Source: Porticoccaceae bacterium
GTDB taxonomy: Bacteria; Pseudomonadota; Gammaproteobacteria; Pseudomonadales; Porticoccaceae
Direction: 5' to 3'
DNA length: 58,419 nucleotides
Assembly (NCBI GenBank): GCA_902562425.1
Contig: CACETF010000013.1
Location: 1-58,419 of the forward strand
Under the pieces are notes generated by a model that saw nothing but the letters and a program-made list of their open reading frames with translations, was not told where the DNA came from and ran no database searches. Of this stretch, positions 9,353-18,453 are shown one piece after another (the first letter of the stretch is position 1; each line of letters opens with the position of its first letter). Position numbers and translations under genes: made by a program.

Positions 9353-9625
9353 CTACTCACTCGAATTCTTTTCAATCAGGAGCCTCTTTTCCAGGTGTGA
9401 AAGCTTCTTTAGCTGATATTCTCGACGACTTGCCGCACTGCGACATTGGTGCTGCTCCAAATATAAGACCTGCAGTGGCTCGCGCCCACGGAAGTACTTG
9501 GCACCGCCGCGGCCGGACTTGTGCTGTTTGAGACGACGTTGCAAATCCGTAGATATACCGGTGTAATAGCTACCATCTGATACCTCCAGAATATAAACAA
9601 ACCAAGTCTCTGTATCTATAGCCAA
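9353..9625 (-). CDS. GIY-YIG domain protein, YhbQ/UPF0213 type
   Basis: A small 90-residue single-domain GIY-YIG nuclease-fold protein. Visible family features are VYIL near residue 10, YYTGIS (the YIG half), the following RRLKQH, and the basic C-terminal YQLKKLSHLEKRLLI helix. Free-standing members of this family (YhbQ-like) are linked to DNA damage or nuclease activity, but the role is poorly defined. There is no ATG; the start used is TTG at 9625, supported by an AGGTGGAG ribosome site 8 bases upstream. It stands alone, divergent from the PHP gene. Confidence 0.85.
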   Translation of the reverse strand: MAIDTETWFVYILEVSDGSYYTGISTDLQRRLKQHKSGRGGAKYFRGREPLQVLYLEQHQCRSAASRREYQLKKLSHLEKRLLIEKNSSE

Positions 9626-9712
9626 GCCAACAACTCCACCTAGAAAGTTTCAATGAGTATAAAGGTTTAAAGCCTTGCTACAATGATAAGAAATTTTTAA
9701 TACAAAGACACA

Positions 9713-10534
9713 ATGAACGTAGACCTACACTCACATACCACAGCCTCCGACGGGGTCCTCAAGCCCCAGGAATTGGTGGATTTGGCATCGGAAAGAGGGA
9801 TAGATCTGTTTGCAATCACGGACCACGATACCATGGATGCGTTTGATACCGAGCTTGTTTATCCATCGAACCTGCAACTTATTCAAGGTATTGAACTCTC
9901 TTGTAAGTGGGGTGGCAACACTGTCCATATGCTCGGCCTCAATGTTGATAGGAGCCATTATTCTTTGAAGGAGGGCATCCGCTCTCAAAAACAAATCCGT
10001 CGCGAGAGAGCCCACAAGATTGCCGAAAAACTGAAAATCCTTGGCTTCACCAATACTTTACAGGCTGCCCTCGATCTGTCAGACGGTGGTCAAATCGGCC
10101 GACCACACTTTGCCAAGCACCTTGTCAATATCGGAGCCGCAAGGTCCGAGCAGCAGGCATTCAAAAAAATTCTTGGCGAAGGAAAATCTGGATATGTACG
10201 AGCAGATTGGGCGGAACTGGGGGAAGCTATCGACTGGATCGATCACTCAGGAGGCACCTCAGTCCTTGCCCATCCCAATAAATACGGCTTCTCTAAAACA
10301 AAGCTTCTGGCCCTCTTAAGAGATTTCAAGAACCTTGGTGGTAAAGCAATCGAGGTGATCTCGGGACATCAACTACCTGATGAAACCTCCGGGCTTGCAA
10401 CACTTTGTGATCAGTTCGGTTTTTTATCATCCTGTGGCTCCGATTTTCATAGGCCGGGTGAAAGTTGGGCGGCCCTTGGCAATGTACCCAAGTTGCCGGA
10501 ACAATGTCGTCCTGTTTGGACTGATTGGATATAG
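9713..10534 (+). CDS. rnm: PHP-domain phosphoesterase, RNase AM/YciV (TrpH) type
   Basis: Polymerase and histidinol phosphatase (PHP) family metal-dependent phosphoesterase of 273 residues. Metal ligands are visible in order: DLHSHTTASDG at the N terminus, AITDHDTMDAF near residue 37, GIELSCKW near 63, RPHFAKHL near 135, HPNKYG near 187, and GSDFHRPGE near 242. This arrangement fits the YciV/TrpH group, which in E. coli hydrolyses 3',5'-nucleoside bisphosphates and trims rRNA 5' ends (RNase AM). The upstream leader is short, and the neighbours do not add functional information. Confidence 0.85.
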   Translation: MNVDLHSHTTASDGVLKPQELVDLASERGIDLFAITDHDTMDAFDTELVYPSNLQLIQGIELSCKWGGNTVHMLGLNVDRSHYSLKEGIRSQKQIRRERAHKIAEKLKILGFTNTLQAALDLSDGGQIGRPHFAKHLVNIGAARSEQQAFKKILGEGKSGYVRADWAELGEAIDWIDHSGGTSVLAHPNKYGFSKTKLLALLRDFKNLGGKAIEVISGHQLPDETSGLATLCDQFGFLSSCGSDFHRPGESWAALGNVPKLPEQCRPVWTDWI

Positions 10535-10630
10535 TACGCCTTAACTGGCTTTCCTCTTGTTATTCAATAGATGTATACTAGGTTAACTTTGCATGTAGGC
10601 AGGTTGACATACTAATACGGCTAAGATTTC

Positions 10631-11044
10631 GTGAATTTTTTTATATTTGTGAGTGAGCAGTGGTTACTGTTCAGTATTCTAATAGCACTTATCTTCCTCT
10701 TGATTATCTATGAGAAAGACAAAGGTGGAAAGCAACTGGGTCCGCACGAACTTGTTTCGCTTATCAATTCAGAGGAAGCAGTGCTGATTGACCTGCGTCC
10801 ACTTGACGAATTCCGGTCGGGGCATATCTCTGGAGCAATAAATATTCCGCACACCAAGCTAAATTCACGACACGTAGAACTCCAACAACACGTCGACAAA
10901 ATTGTAGTTTTAGCAGATAAATATGGTCAGCATTCGGGCAGTTCCGGTAAGATGCTCTCTGACCTTGGGTATAATGTCCGACGGCTGAATGGTGGGATGG
11001 TGGAATGGCGAGACCAGAATATGCCCGTCGTGAAAGGTACATGA
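10631..11044 (+). CDS. Membrane-anchored rhodanese-like protein (YibN type), cysteine-free
   Basis: One N-terminal transmembrane helix (about residues 5-25) is followed by a cytoplasmic rhodanese-fold domain, with the family signature IDLRPLDEFRSGHISGAINIP at about residues 47-67 and a C-terminal GGMVEWRDQNMP. The active-site loop reads VVLADKYGQHSG and has no Cys; indeed the whole 137-residue protein contains none, so sulfur transfer by the classical mechanism is ruled out. It matches YibN, which in E. coli precedes grxC and secB. Here secB follows after 110 bp and grxC is absent. The start is GTG. Confidence 0.82.
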   Translation: MNFFIFVSEQWLLFSILIALIFLLIIYEKDKGGKQLGPHELVSLINSEEAVLIDLRPLDEFRSGHISGAINIPHTKLNSRHVELQQHVDKIVVLADKYGQHSGSSGKMLSDLGYNVRRLNGGMVEWRDQNMPVVKGT

Positions 11045-11154
11045 AGTGCGCTTGTTGAAATACCCGATCTACAAACAGAAACTTCATCGAAAGAATTGAT
11101 CGCAAAACAAATAATAGAAAAAAGATTACACAAACTCTAAATTGGAGCGAAATT

Positions 11155-11682
11155 ATGTCAGATCAAGAGGATAAGCAATCAGATGCGTCCGCACCCACAG
11201 AGTCTAAAGAGAACGCATCTCCGAGCTTTTCAGCGCAACGGATTTACCTGAAAGACCTCTCGTTTGAGACACCAAAGGGTGTTGAAGTTTTTCAGAAGCA
11301 ATGGAAACCGAAGGTTAACCAAGATCTTAGCACCCACTCAGCTCAGTTAGACAAGACTTTGTTTGAGGTTTCTCTCCGGTTAACCATAACTGTAAAGCAT
11401 GACGAAGAGACCCTTTACCTAATTGAAATAGACCAGGCAGGTATCTTCAAAATTGAAGGGTTAAACGACCAGCAGCTCGCTCAAGTGTTGAATACAACAT
11501 GTCCAAGTATGCTTTTCCCTTACGCTCGTGAGGTAATAGATAACACTCTCACGAAGGGCTCCTTCCCACCTTTAATGATTCCTCCTGTCAACTTTGAGGC
11601 GTTATTTGCTTCCGCAGTTGCCGCAGCAAAAAATAAAGAACAATCTAGTCCTGGAGAATCCGTCGGCAAAGTTCGTCATTAA
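11155..11682 (+). CDS. secB: Protein-export chaperone SecB
   Basis: Tetrameric cytosolic chaperone that holds preproteins unfolded and delivers them to SecA. The family core is clear: QRIYLKDLSFETPKGVEVF near residues 25-43, a central FEVSLRLTITVKH strand and the conserved CPSMLFPYAREVIDN and PLMIPPVNFEALF segments. The 175 residues include an acidic, probably disordered N terminus. It follows the YibN-like gene; the usual grxC and gpsA partners are not next to it. Its stop codon overlaps that of convergent ntrC. Confidence 0.96.
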   Translation: MSDQEDKQSDASAPTESKENASPSFSAQRIYLKDLSFETPKGVEVFQKQWKPKVNQDLSTHSAQLDKTLFEVSLRLTITVKHDEETLYLIEIDQAGIFKIEGLNDQQLAQVLNTTCPSMLFPYAREVIDNTLTKGSFPPLMIPPVNFEALFASAVAAAKNKEQSSPGESVGKVRH

Positions 11683-13100
11683 GGACTTTCTAAATCTGCC
11701 TTAGAATATTCTTGGAGCTTTCTCGTAAGCGTATTTCGTCCCCAACCTAACAAATCTGCTGCATGTCTTTTCCGACCTCCGGTATGTGACAAGGCAGTGT
11801 CTATCATCACCCTCTCCAAGTCCTGAATCGCGGAAACCATTATGCCGGTTGAGCCCGCCTGAAGTTGCCTCTCACCCCAAGAGCGAAGTAACTTTTGCCA
11901 GCTGTCCGCCTCCAAGTTGGTAGTGTCGGCATCTTTTGGTTGTAACTCTGGTGGCAAGTCAGACAATAACACCTCTCTACCCGCCGCCATTACGGTGAGC
12001 CACCTACATGCGTTCTCCAACTGTCGGACATTTCCGGGCCAAGGAAGGTTGCGGCAGGCTAAGCTAGCCTCCGCGGAGAGACTTTTCGCCTCGACGTTGA
12101 GCTCAATTGCGGCCTGAGAAAAAAAATGTTTCATTAACCTGGGGATGTCCTCTCTTCGCTCTGACAGTCGCGGCAAGTGAACCCGGATAACGTTGAGACG
12201 ATGGAATAGGTCCTCACGAAAACGATTTTCCGAAACACGTTGATCCAGATCTTGATGAGTTGCGGCGATAATTCTCACGTCTACTCTAATTGGCGTATGC
12301 CCCCCCACCCGATAAAATTCTCCATCCGACAGAACTCGCAGCAACCTCGTTTGGGCCTCAGCCGGCATGTCACCAATCTCGTCCAGAAATAAAGTACCTC
12401 CGTTTGCTTGCTCGAAACGCCCCTCCCGTCTTTGACCAGCACCGGTAAATGCACCCTTTTCATGACCAAACAACTCGGATTCGATAAGTTCATTAGGTAT
12501 TGCGGCCATATTTAAGGCAATGAAATTTCTTCCCTGTCTTGGACTGTGGTTGTGGAGGGCGCGCGCTACTAGTTCCTTACCAGTCCCAGATTCTCCGTTT
12601 ATAAGTACGGTGATATTAGAGTTAGCAAGGCGGCCAATGGCGCGGAAGACCTCTTGCATTGCCGGGGCCTCTCCGATAATTTCTTGCGATGTGACCTGCT
12701 CCAACGACTCGCTTGCCGATTTCTTTTCGGAGGATATTGCGATACCTCTCTTGACAACTGCTACTAACTCTTCAATATCAAAGGGCTTAGGCAGGTACTC
12801 GAAAGCACCACCACGATAAGCGGAGACCGCACTGTCAAGGTCTGAATGAGCAGTGGTTATAATTATTGGCAGATCAGCATAGGAGCTCTTAATTCGCCGA
12901 AGCATTGCCAGTCCGTCTATGCCGGGCATCTTTATGTCGGAAACGATGGCATGCGGTTGGTCCGAAACCAATGCGCTCAGTACGTCTTCACCCTTTTCGA
13001 AGGACCGAACTCCAATACCCGCACGCGTCAGAGCCTTCTCCATGACCCACCTCAGCGATCGGTCGTCCTCCGCAATCCAAATTTTTGATGAACCATCCAT
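11679..13100 (-). CDS. ntrC: Nitrogen regulation response regulator NtrC (NRI)
   Basis: Sigma-54-dependent activator controlling nitrogen assimilation genes. The receiver domain has Asp55 in VSDIKMPG. The AAA+ domain has Walker A GESGTGKE near residue 170, the sigma-54 contact loop GAFTGA, and Walker [10 protein letters not shown]. The C-terminal Fis-type helix-turn-helix contains [17 protein letters not shown]. The 473 residues are the normal length. It starts 2 bp after ntrB, and NtrC-type sites are found ahead of ntrB and of glnA, so all parts of the circuit are in this window. The last bases overlap secB tail to tail. Confidence 0.97.
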   Translation of the reverse strand: MDGSSKIWIAEDDRSLRWVMEKALTRAGIGVRSFEKGEDVLSALVSDQPHAIVSDIKMPGIDGLAMLRRIKSSYADLPIIITTAHSDLDSAVSAYRGGAFEYLPKPFDIEELVAVVKRGIAISSEKKSASESLEQVTSQEIIGEAPAMQEVFRAIGRLANSNITVLINGESGTGKELVARALHNHSPRQGRNFIALNMAAIPNELIESELFGHEKGAFTGAGQRREGRFEQANGGTLFLDEIGDMPAEAQTRLLRVLSDGEFYRVGGHTPIRVDVRIIAATHQDLDQRVSENRFREDLFHRLNVIRVHLPRLSERREDIPRLMKHFFSQAAIELNVEAKSLSAEASLACRNLPWPGNVRQLENACRWLTVMAAGREVLLSDLPPELQPKDADTTNLEADSWQKLLRSWGERQLQAGSTGIMVSAIQDLERVMIDTALSHTGGRKRHAADLLGWGRNTLTRKLQEYSKADLESP

Positions 13101-13102
13101 TG

Positions 13103-14188
13103 TTACACCTTTAATGGTAAATAAATTGAAAATTTTGTCTCCCCAGGTACTGAGCTACACTCAATCATCCCACCATGCCGGTTGATGGCTGTCTGAGCAA
13201 TCATCAACCCTAATCCGGCACCCTCCCCGGTCCCACTTACCATAGGGAGAAAGATTCGATCTTTGATAGCAGGGTCTATACCAGGGCCGTTATCAGTGAT
13301 ATCGATGCGACACACCAGCCTCTGATGGAGCCCACCGAGGGTGAAACTTTGCTGAACTCTTGTCTTAAAATAAATAATCGGTGTTAATTGCTGCGACCCT
13401 TGTAGGGCCCGCATCGCATTCCTAGAGATGTTTAAAATTGCCTGGATGATTTGCTCCGGATCGCCATGTGCGTCAGGAATACTTGGATCGTAATCACGAA
13501 CCAATGAAATAGAGCCTCTTGTTTCTGCATCCATCAGGTTTACCACATGATCTAGGACTTCATGAATATTCATTGTCCTCATTTGGGGAAGCTGATTGGG
13601 TCCTAGAAGGCGGTCAACAAGGTTTCTAAGCCTGTCCACCTCCGTTACGATTATCTGACAGAATTCCAAAGTTTCTGGACTCATCTCGCAGTCACTTAAC
13701 TCTTGATTTAAGAGCTGAGCAGCACCGCGAATACCACCCAAAGGATTTTTTATCTCATGAGCCAGTCCCCTTATTAGGCTCCGGGAACTATCTTGGAGAG
13801 AGCTCAGCGCTTCTTCGCGATTTATGCGAATAAACCTTTCAATGGCTTGCATCTCAATGATCAGATATGAGGAATTGTATGACTGAACCGGCGTGGCAGA
13901 ATAGTCAATCAAATTACCTTTTGAATCATTAATGTGAACGGACTCATGTCTTTTGGTAAATGATTGATTAGAGTGGATGGCCTCTCTCATGACTCGCCGC
14001 GATTGCGCAGGTTCGGAGAAAAGATCGTAAATTTTGCTTCCGCGAAGCTTAGTAAATCCAATCTTAAGAATTGCTTCAGCCGCAGAGTTCACGTAGACGA
14101 TAGACAAAGTGTCATCAGCCAGCACCACGGCAGTGTTTAAGCTACCCAATAACGACAGATAGTGTTTGTCTTCTATTCTATCCAACAT
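13103..14188 (-). CDS. ntrB: Nitrogen regulation histidine kinase NtrB (NRII)
   Basis: Soluble kinase/phosphatase of NtrC that listens to PII proteins. It has an N-terminal PAS domain (about residues 10-110), an H-box GLAHEIKNPLGG near residue 148 and an HATPase domain with NISRNAMRAL, DNGPGI and GEGAGLGLMIAQ. No transmembrane segment is present, as expected. I chose the ATG at 14188 (361 residues) because an AGGTAGAG ribosome site lies 6 bases upstream; a TTG six codons earlier has none. It is co-transcribed with ntrC, and an NtrC-like palindrome lies about 135-170 bp upstream. Confidence 0.95.
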   Translation of the reverse strand: MLDRIEDKHYLSLLGSLNTAVVLADDTLSIVYVNSAAEAILKIGFTKLRGSKIYDLFSEPAQSRRVMREAIHSNQSFTKRHESVHINDSKGNLIDYSATPVQSYNSSYLIIEMQAIERFIRINREEALSSLQDSSRSLIRGLAHEIKNPLGGIRGAAQLLNQELSDCEMSPETLEFCQIIVTEVDRLRNLVDRLLGPNQLPQMRTMNIHEVLDHVVNLMDAETRGSISLVRDYDPSIPDAHGDPEQIIQAILNISRNAMRALQGSQQLTPIIYFKTRVQQSFTLGGLHQRLVCRIDITDNGPGIDPAIKDRIFLPMVSGTGEGAGLGLMIAQTAINRHGGMIECSSVPGETKFSIYLPLKV

Positions 14189-14322
14189 CAATGGCTCTAC
14201 CTGCAAGCTAATAAAAGCAAATTTAAAGGTGAGGAAATATCAGGGCCAAGGTGCCCTGAGGCCGGACGCAGGCACGATCCTCGATCATCGCAAAACTTCA
14301 GGCGCCACTATAACTCGTTCGC

Positions 14323-14355
14323 AATCTAAACGCACCTCAATGGTGCGTTTAGATT
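14323..14355. promoter_or_regulatory. NtrC-type palindrome upstream of ntrB
   Basis: A perfect inverted repeat with 14-bp arms (14323-14336 and 14342-14355) around a 5-base centre. Its core CGCACCTCAATGGTGCG fits the NtrC consensus TGCACC-N5-GGTGCA with one changed base in each half. It lies between glnA and ntrB. No T-run follows on the minus strand, so a terminator is less likely, and no -24/-12 pair with correct spacing lies between it and ntrB. Confidence 0.7.
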
Positions 14356-14477
14356 ATCGACGTGCATGTAGGAAGCTTTCAGTAGTACCAAAAGTGCCCC
14401 CAAATTTTTCATGAAAACTCGGGCACCTCCCCTTTTTTATCCGGTTTCGCACCCGAAATTGCAATACTTCTTCTGTA

Positions 14478-15485
14478 TTACAATGCTTCCTTCGTAGTTT
14501 TAATTATCGCTGCGGCAACTTTGTAAGGATCAGCGTTAGAGGCAGTTCGGCGATCCTCCAAACGACCTTTCCATCCATTCTCGACGGTGCCCACCGGAAT
14601 CCTGATCGAAGCACCCCGATCCGATACTCCATAACTAAATTGGTCAAATGCCTGAGTTTCATGCTCACCCGTGAGTCTCTGGTCGTTATCAGCACCATAA
14701 ACACTCATGTGTCGATCGATGTTGTTTCCAAAGTTGTCACAAATCTTGTTAAAAGTCGCCTCATCACCGCACTCTCTCATGACGCCGTTCGAGAAGTTTG
14801 CATGCATTCCCGAACCATTCCAATCCAATGCTCCAAATGGCTTTGGGTGGTAGTTGATAGAATAACCATATTTTTCGCCGGTTCGCTCTAACAGGTATCG
14901 GGCAACCCAGGTTTCATCTCCGGCTCGTTTCGCGCCTTTGGCAAAAACTTGAAACTCCCATTGTCCCGCCGCTACCTCAGCATTAATTCCTTCTACATTA
15001 ATATCCGCCTCAAGACACAGATCTAGGTGCTCCTCAACACAGTCACGCCCATGAGCATTCGCTGCTCCCACTGAGCAATAGTAGGGACCCTGAGGACCCG
15101 GATAGCCGCCCGATGGGAATCCGGGTGGCAATTTCGTATCCACATCCCAAAGGAAGTATTCTTGTTCAAATCCGAACCAAAAATCATCATCATCATCATC
15201 AATCGTCGCCCGGCCATTGGAAGCGTGGGGCGTTCCATCCGCGTTCAAGACCTCCGTCATCACAAGGTAAGCGTTTGAACGATCAGGATCAGGAAAGATA
15301 GCAACAGGCTTTAGCAGACAATCTGAAGCGTCCCCTGGCGCCTGCTCGGTGGAGCTACCATCGAAGGACCACATCGGGCACTCTTCTAATGTGCCGCCAA
15401 AATTATTCCGGATCTGCGTCTTGCTCCGCAGACTCTGCGTAGGGGTATAACCATCTAACCAAATATATTCTAATTTTGCTTTCAT
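14478..15485 (-). CDS. glnII: Glutamine synthetase, type II (eukaryotic-like)
   Basis: ATP-dependent synthesis of glutamine from glutamate and ammonium. At 335 residues it is much shorter than type I GlnA (about 470). It has type II hallmarks: EYIWLDGY at residues 6-13, LRSKTQ, WSFDGSST near 39-46, the metal-binding FGFEQEYFL near 105-113, NGSGMHANFS, and EDRRTASNADPYKV near the C terminus. Type II enzymes form decamers and lack the adenylylated Tyr loop of type I. It occupies the position next to ntrBC usually held by glnA, and has a sigma-54 promoter with NtrC sites. A run of six Asp (residues 96-101) comes from a GAT repeat. Confidence 0.93.
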   Translation of the reverse strand: MKAKLEYIWLDGYTPTQSLRSKTQIRNNFGGTLEECPMWSFDGSSTEQAPGDASDCLLKPVAIFPDPDRSNAYLVMTEVLNADGTPHASNGRATIDDDDDDFWFGFEQEYFLWDVDTKLPPGFPSGGYPGPQGPYYCSVGAANAHGRDCVEEHLDLCLEADINVEGINAEVAAGQWEFQVFAKGAKRAGDETWVARYLLERTGEKYGYSINYHPKPFGALDWNGSGMHANFSNGVMRECGDEATFNKICDNFGNNIDRHMSVYGADNDQRLTGEHETQAFDQFSYGVSDRGASIRIPVGTVENGWKGRLEDRRTASNADPYKVAAAIIKTTKEAL

Positions 15486-15610
15486 CTTCGAGAAATCTCC
15501 CAGTTTAAAATTTATTTCAAATCGGCGTTTTGTTACGCCTCAAGCTTTCAGGCAGCTTAAACAGGAGCGTGACTCACTCCAGCGATACAAAAGCGCCGTT
15601 GATAATCGAC

Positions 15611-15625
15611 GCAAATGCTGTGCCA
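15611..15625 (-). promoter_or_regulatory. Sigma-54 (-24/-12) promoter of glutamine synthetase
   Basis: Minus strand TGGCACAGCATTTGC matches the sigma-54 consensus TGGCAC-N5-TTGC at every fixed position, with the invariant GG and GC 12 bases apart. The predicted transcription start is near 15599, giving a leader of about 115 nt before the ATG at 15485. Confidence 0.9.
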
Positions 15626-15731
15626 AGATATCTTTTTAAGCTTTTGTAGACCAAACCATAGATCTGATACGGACTTCAATAGAAAATATTTGACCATTAG
15701 CGCAGAAATCATACGTTTTGCAACCGGCAAT

Positions 15732-15748
15732 TGCTGTATACTGGTGCG
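15732..15748. promoter_or_regulatory. NtrC-binding site, proximal (weaker)
   Basis: TGCTGTATACTGGTGCG: the right half GGTGCG is a good NtrC half-site and the left half TGCTGT is degenerate. Its centre is 30 bp, about three helical turns, from the stronger site at 15762-15778. It lies roughly 140 bp upstream of the predicted glutamine synthetase start. Confidence 0.6.
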
Positions 15749-15761
15749 GCAGAAACCCATA

Positions 15762-15778
15762 TGCACGGTTGTGGTGCA
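15762..15778. promoter_or_regulatory. NtrC-binding site, distal (strong)
   Basis: TGCACGGTTGTGGTGCA matches the NtrC consensus TGCACC-N5-GGTGCA except for one base. It lies about 170 bp upstream of the predicted sigma-54 start of glutamine synthetase, a normal enhancer distance. Confidence 0.8.
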
Positions 15779-15897
15779 ATTGTAGATTAAAAGCGGTCGA
15801 ATTTACATCAAACCTACTCTATCTCTGAAAAGACAGGATTCGTCCTAATTTATAGAATAAATTTATCAAAATATGTGGCGAATATTGATTTTTTTCG

Positions 15898-15903
15898 TAT
15901 AAT
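15898..15903 (+). promoter_or_regulatory. Possible -10 element of typA
   Basis: A consensus TATAAT lies 72 bp before the typA ATG in an AT-rich stretch. No good -35 hexamer is found at 16-18 bp, so only the -10 is offered. The 489-bp gap 15486-15974 otherwise holds the glutamine synthetase promoter and enhancers; I see no gene in it. Confidence 0.4.
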
Positions 15904-15974
15904 CGACCCGCCAACAGGCATGCAGTACCCCTCCCGATCCAAAGAAACTTCCCAGAGCTAAACGGCAACCAAAG

Positions 15975-17792
15975 ATGTCAGCGAATATTATCAGGAACAT
16001 AGCGATCATTGCCCACGTTGATCATGGTAAAACGACTTTAGTTGACAAACTGCTGCAACAAACAGGAACCCTAGACCGTAAAAGCATGGAAACCGAACGG
16101 ATCATGGACTCCAACGTACAAGAAAGAGAGAGGGGAATAACAATCCTTGCTAAGAATACTGCGATAAACTGGAATCAATACCGTATAAATATTGTCGACA
16201 CCCCTGGCCATGCTGATTTTGGAGGAGAAGTTGAGCGCGTCCTTACTATGGTAGATTCGGTATTGTTGCTGGTAGATGCGGTGGACGGCCCAATGCCACA
16301 AACCCGCTTTGTGACTAAGAAAGCTTTTGAAAAAAACCTCAATCCAATCTTGGTAATTAATAAGATAGACCGTCCGGGAGCCCGCCCTGACTGGGTGTTA
16401 GACCAGGTTTTTGATCTGTTTGACCGCTTGGGGGGAACAGATGCACAGCTGGATTTTCCGGTTATCTACGCTTCGGCTTTGCATGGGGTTGCTGGTCTCG
16501 AGCCAGACGATATAGCAGAAGATATGATGCCGCTGCTAAAGTTGATATCAGAGAAAGTAAGTGCCCCGAAAGTAGACATTTTAGGGCCTCTACAAATGCA
16601 GATTAGCGCTTTGGATTACAACAGTTATTTGGGTGTAATAGGAATTGGTCGAATAACTCGCGGTCTTATAAAGCCAAAAATGCAGGTTATTGTAATCGAC
16701 CGTAAAGGCGAGCAAAGAAAAGCTCGAATAATCTCCGTTATGGGATATGTAGGCCTAGAGAGGATCGAGGTTGATGCAGGTCAAGCGGGAGACATCGTGT
16801 GTATTACGGGAATTGAGGGGTTAAACATCTCAGACACGATTTGTACCCACGAAAAAATTGAAGCGCTCCCACCCTTGTCTGTTGACGAACCTACTGTCCG
16901 TATGACCTTTCAAGTGAACGATTCCCCATTTGCGGGTCGAGAGGGAAAGTACATAACATCACGCAATATCAGAGAGCGACTTGAACAAGAGCTCATGCAC
17001 AATGTGGCACTTAGAGTCGAGGAGGGAGAATCGTCCGACAAATTCATTGTCTCTGGCCGAGGTGAGTTACACCTATCAGTTCTGATTGAAAATATGCGTC
17101 GTGAAGGGTATGAGCTGGGCGTCTCAAGACCCGAAGTGATCCAAAAAGAAGAGGGTGGAAATACGCTTGAGCCCTTTGAGCTTATCGTCATCGATATAGA
17201 AAATCAGTATCAAGGCGCGGTCATGGAGGAAATGGGCGTCCGAAAGGCAAAGATCTCCAATATGGAACCGGATGGAAAAGGGCGAATTAGACTAGAATTT
17301 ATTGCACCATCCAGAGGAATGATTGGCTTTAGGTCACAATTCCTCACAATGACAAGTGGTTCTGGCATTTTGACCAGTATATTTAATCACTATGGTATTG
17401 CAAAGAGCGGTATTCTGGGAGTGAGGAAGAATGGGGTCCTTGTCTCCAAAGTTGCCGGAAAGACCCTCACATATGCGCTTCACACACTGCAGGATAGGGG
17501 TCGCTTATTCATTGGTCATGGGTTGGAGGTTTATGAAGGTCAAATATTGGGCCTCCACACCCGTAGCAACGATCTGTCCGTAAACCCTGCAAAAGCAAAG
17601 CAGTTAAGCAACGTGCGTGCCGCTGGGACGGACGAAAACTTGATTCTCACCCCGCCAGTTAGACACACCCTAGAGCAAGCCCTCGAATTTATCGCCGAAG
17701 ATGAACTTGTAGAAATCACGCCTCATTCAATACGATTACGAAAGAAGCTGCTCACTGAAAATGCTCGAAAACGAGCCTCAAAAAGCGTTTAG
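15975..17792 (+). CDS. typA: Ribosome-associated GTPase TypA/BipA
   Basis: Translational GTPase that binds the 70S ribosome and helps large-subunit assembly and stress or cold adaptation. G motifs are visible: G1 AHVDHGKTT near residue 13, G2 RERGITI, G3 DTPGHADF and G4 [12 protein letters not shown]. The TypA-specific C-terminal part is present, including [13 protein letters not shown] and [14 protein letters not shown]. The 605 residues match the family. No clear ribosome site precedes the ATG. It is transcribed away from glutamine synthetase. Confidence 0.97.
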   Translation: MSANIIRNIAIIAHVDHGKTTLVDKLLQQTGTLDRKSMETERIMDSNVQERERGITILAKNTAINWNQYRINIVDTPGHADFGGEVERVLTMVDSVLLLVDAVDGPMPQTRFVTKKAFEKNLNPILVINKIDRPGARPDWVLDQVFDLFDRLGGTDAQLDFPVIYASALHGVAGLEPDDIAEDMMPLLKLISEKVSAPKVDILGPLQMQISALDYNSYLGVIGIGRITRGLIKPKMQVIVIDRKGEQRKARIISVMGYVGLERIEVDAGQAGDIVCITGIEGLNISDTICTHEKIEALPPLSVDEPTVRMTFQVNDSPFAGREGKYITSRNIRERLEQELMHNVALRVEEGESSDKFIVSGRGELHLSVLIENMRREGYELGVSRPEVIQKEEGGNTLEPFELIVIDIENQYQGAVMEEMGVRKAKISNMEPDGKGRIRLEFIAPSRGMIGFRSQFLTMTSGSGILTSIFNHYGIAKSGILGVRKNGVLVSKVAGKTLTYALHTLQDRGRLFIGHGLEVYEGQILGLHTRSNDLSVNPAKAKQLSNVRAAGTDENLILTPPVRHTLEQALEFIAEDELVEITPHSIRLRKKLLTENARKRASKSV

Positions 17793-18003
17793 TCTAAGTC
17801 TCCTAAAAAGTCATCCGATATCCATAATAAAGGAAGTGAAATAGCGAATTACTGAGACATCTCTCTGGATACTTGCAAGGGTGTACACAAATAAAAAATA
17901 TGTTTTTCAAATACCACCGGTAGCATAAAATGAAGATCAAAAGTAATATTATATAGATGATGAGTCGCAAAACTAACAATTCTCCTTGCCATGATTTAAA
18001 CTT

Positions 18004-18441
18004 GTGATTGGACTGATTCAAAGAGTTACCTCGGCACAAGTAAATGTTAAAAAGGCTGTCGTAGCGGAAATTGACCACGGACTGGTTCTTTTTCTAGGTA
18101 TTCAGAAAAAGGATACCGAAACCTCTGCTGATAAAATGCTAAAGCGCGTGCTTGGCCTCAGAGTTTTCGCCGATGAGAGCAGTCGGATGAATCTTTCCCT
18201 TCAAGATGTATCAGGAAACTTATTAATAATATCTCAATTTACTTTGGCAGCTGACACCCAAAAAGGTCTGAGACCAAGCTTCTCTGGCGCCGCACCACCC
18301 GACCACGCGAAATGGATTTATGAATACTTCGTCGAGCGAGCCCAATTCAGCTATAAAAATATTGCAGCCGGAATTTTCGGTGCCAATATGCAAGTTTCAT
18401 TGTGTAATGACGGGCCGGTAACTTTTGCACTTGAGAGTTGA
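18004..18441 (+). CDS. dtd: D-aminoacyl-tRNA deacylase
   Basis: Removes D-amino acids (and glycine from tRNA-Ala) mischarged onto tRNA. Family motifs are present: N-terminal MIGLIQRVTSAQVNV, the catalytic region LLIISQFTLAADTQKG near residues 74-89, and the cross-subunit Gly-cisPro-type motif NDGPVTF near the C terminus. The 145 residues are full length. The start is GTG. It follows typA by 211 bp, a gap with no visible gene, and is convergent with mpl. Confidence 0.95.
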   Translation: MIGLIQRVTSAQVNVKKAVVAEIDHGLVLFLGIQKKDTETSADKMLKRVLGLRVFADESSRMNLSLQDVSGNLLIISQFTLAADTQKGLRPSFSGAAPPDHAKWIYEYFVERAQFSYKNIAAGIFGANMQVSLCNDGPVTFALES

Positions 18442-18453
18442 CTGTAAACATCC

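Noticed and set aside
14291-14308. Possible -24/-12 element for ntrB (minus strand TGGCGCC then TTTTGC)
   Set aside because: GG to GC spacing is 15, which sigma-54 does not tolerate.
17803-18078. Minus-strand frame of 91 codons between typA and dtd
   Set aside because: It overlaps the dtd start on the opposite strand and its Cys/Tyr-rich composition is not convincing as a protein.
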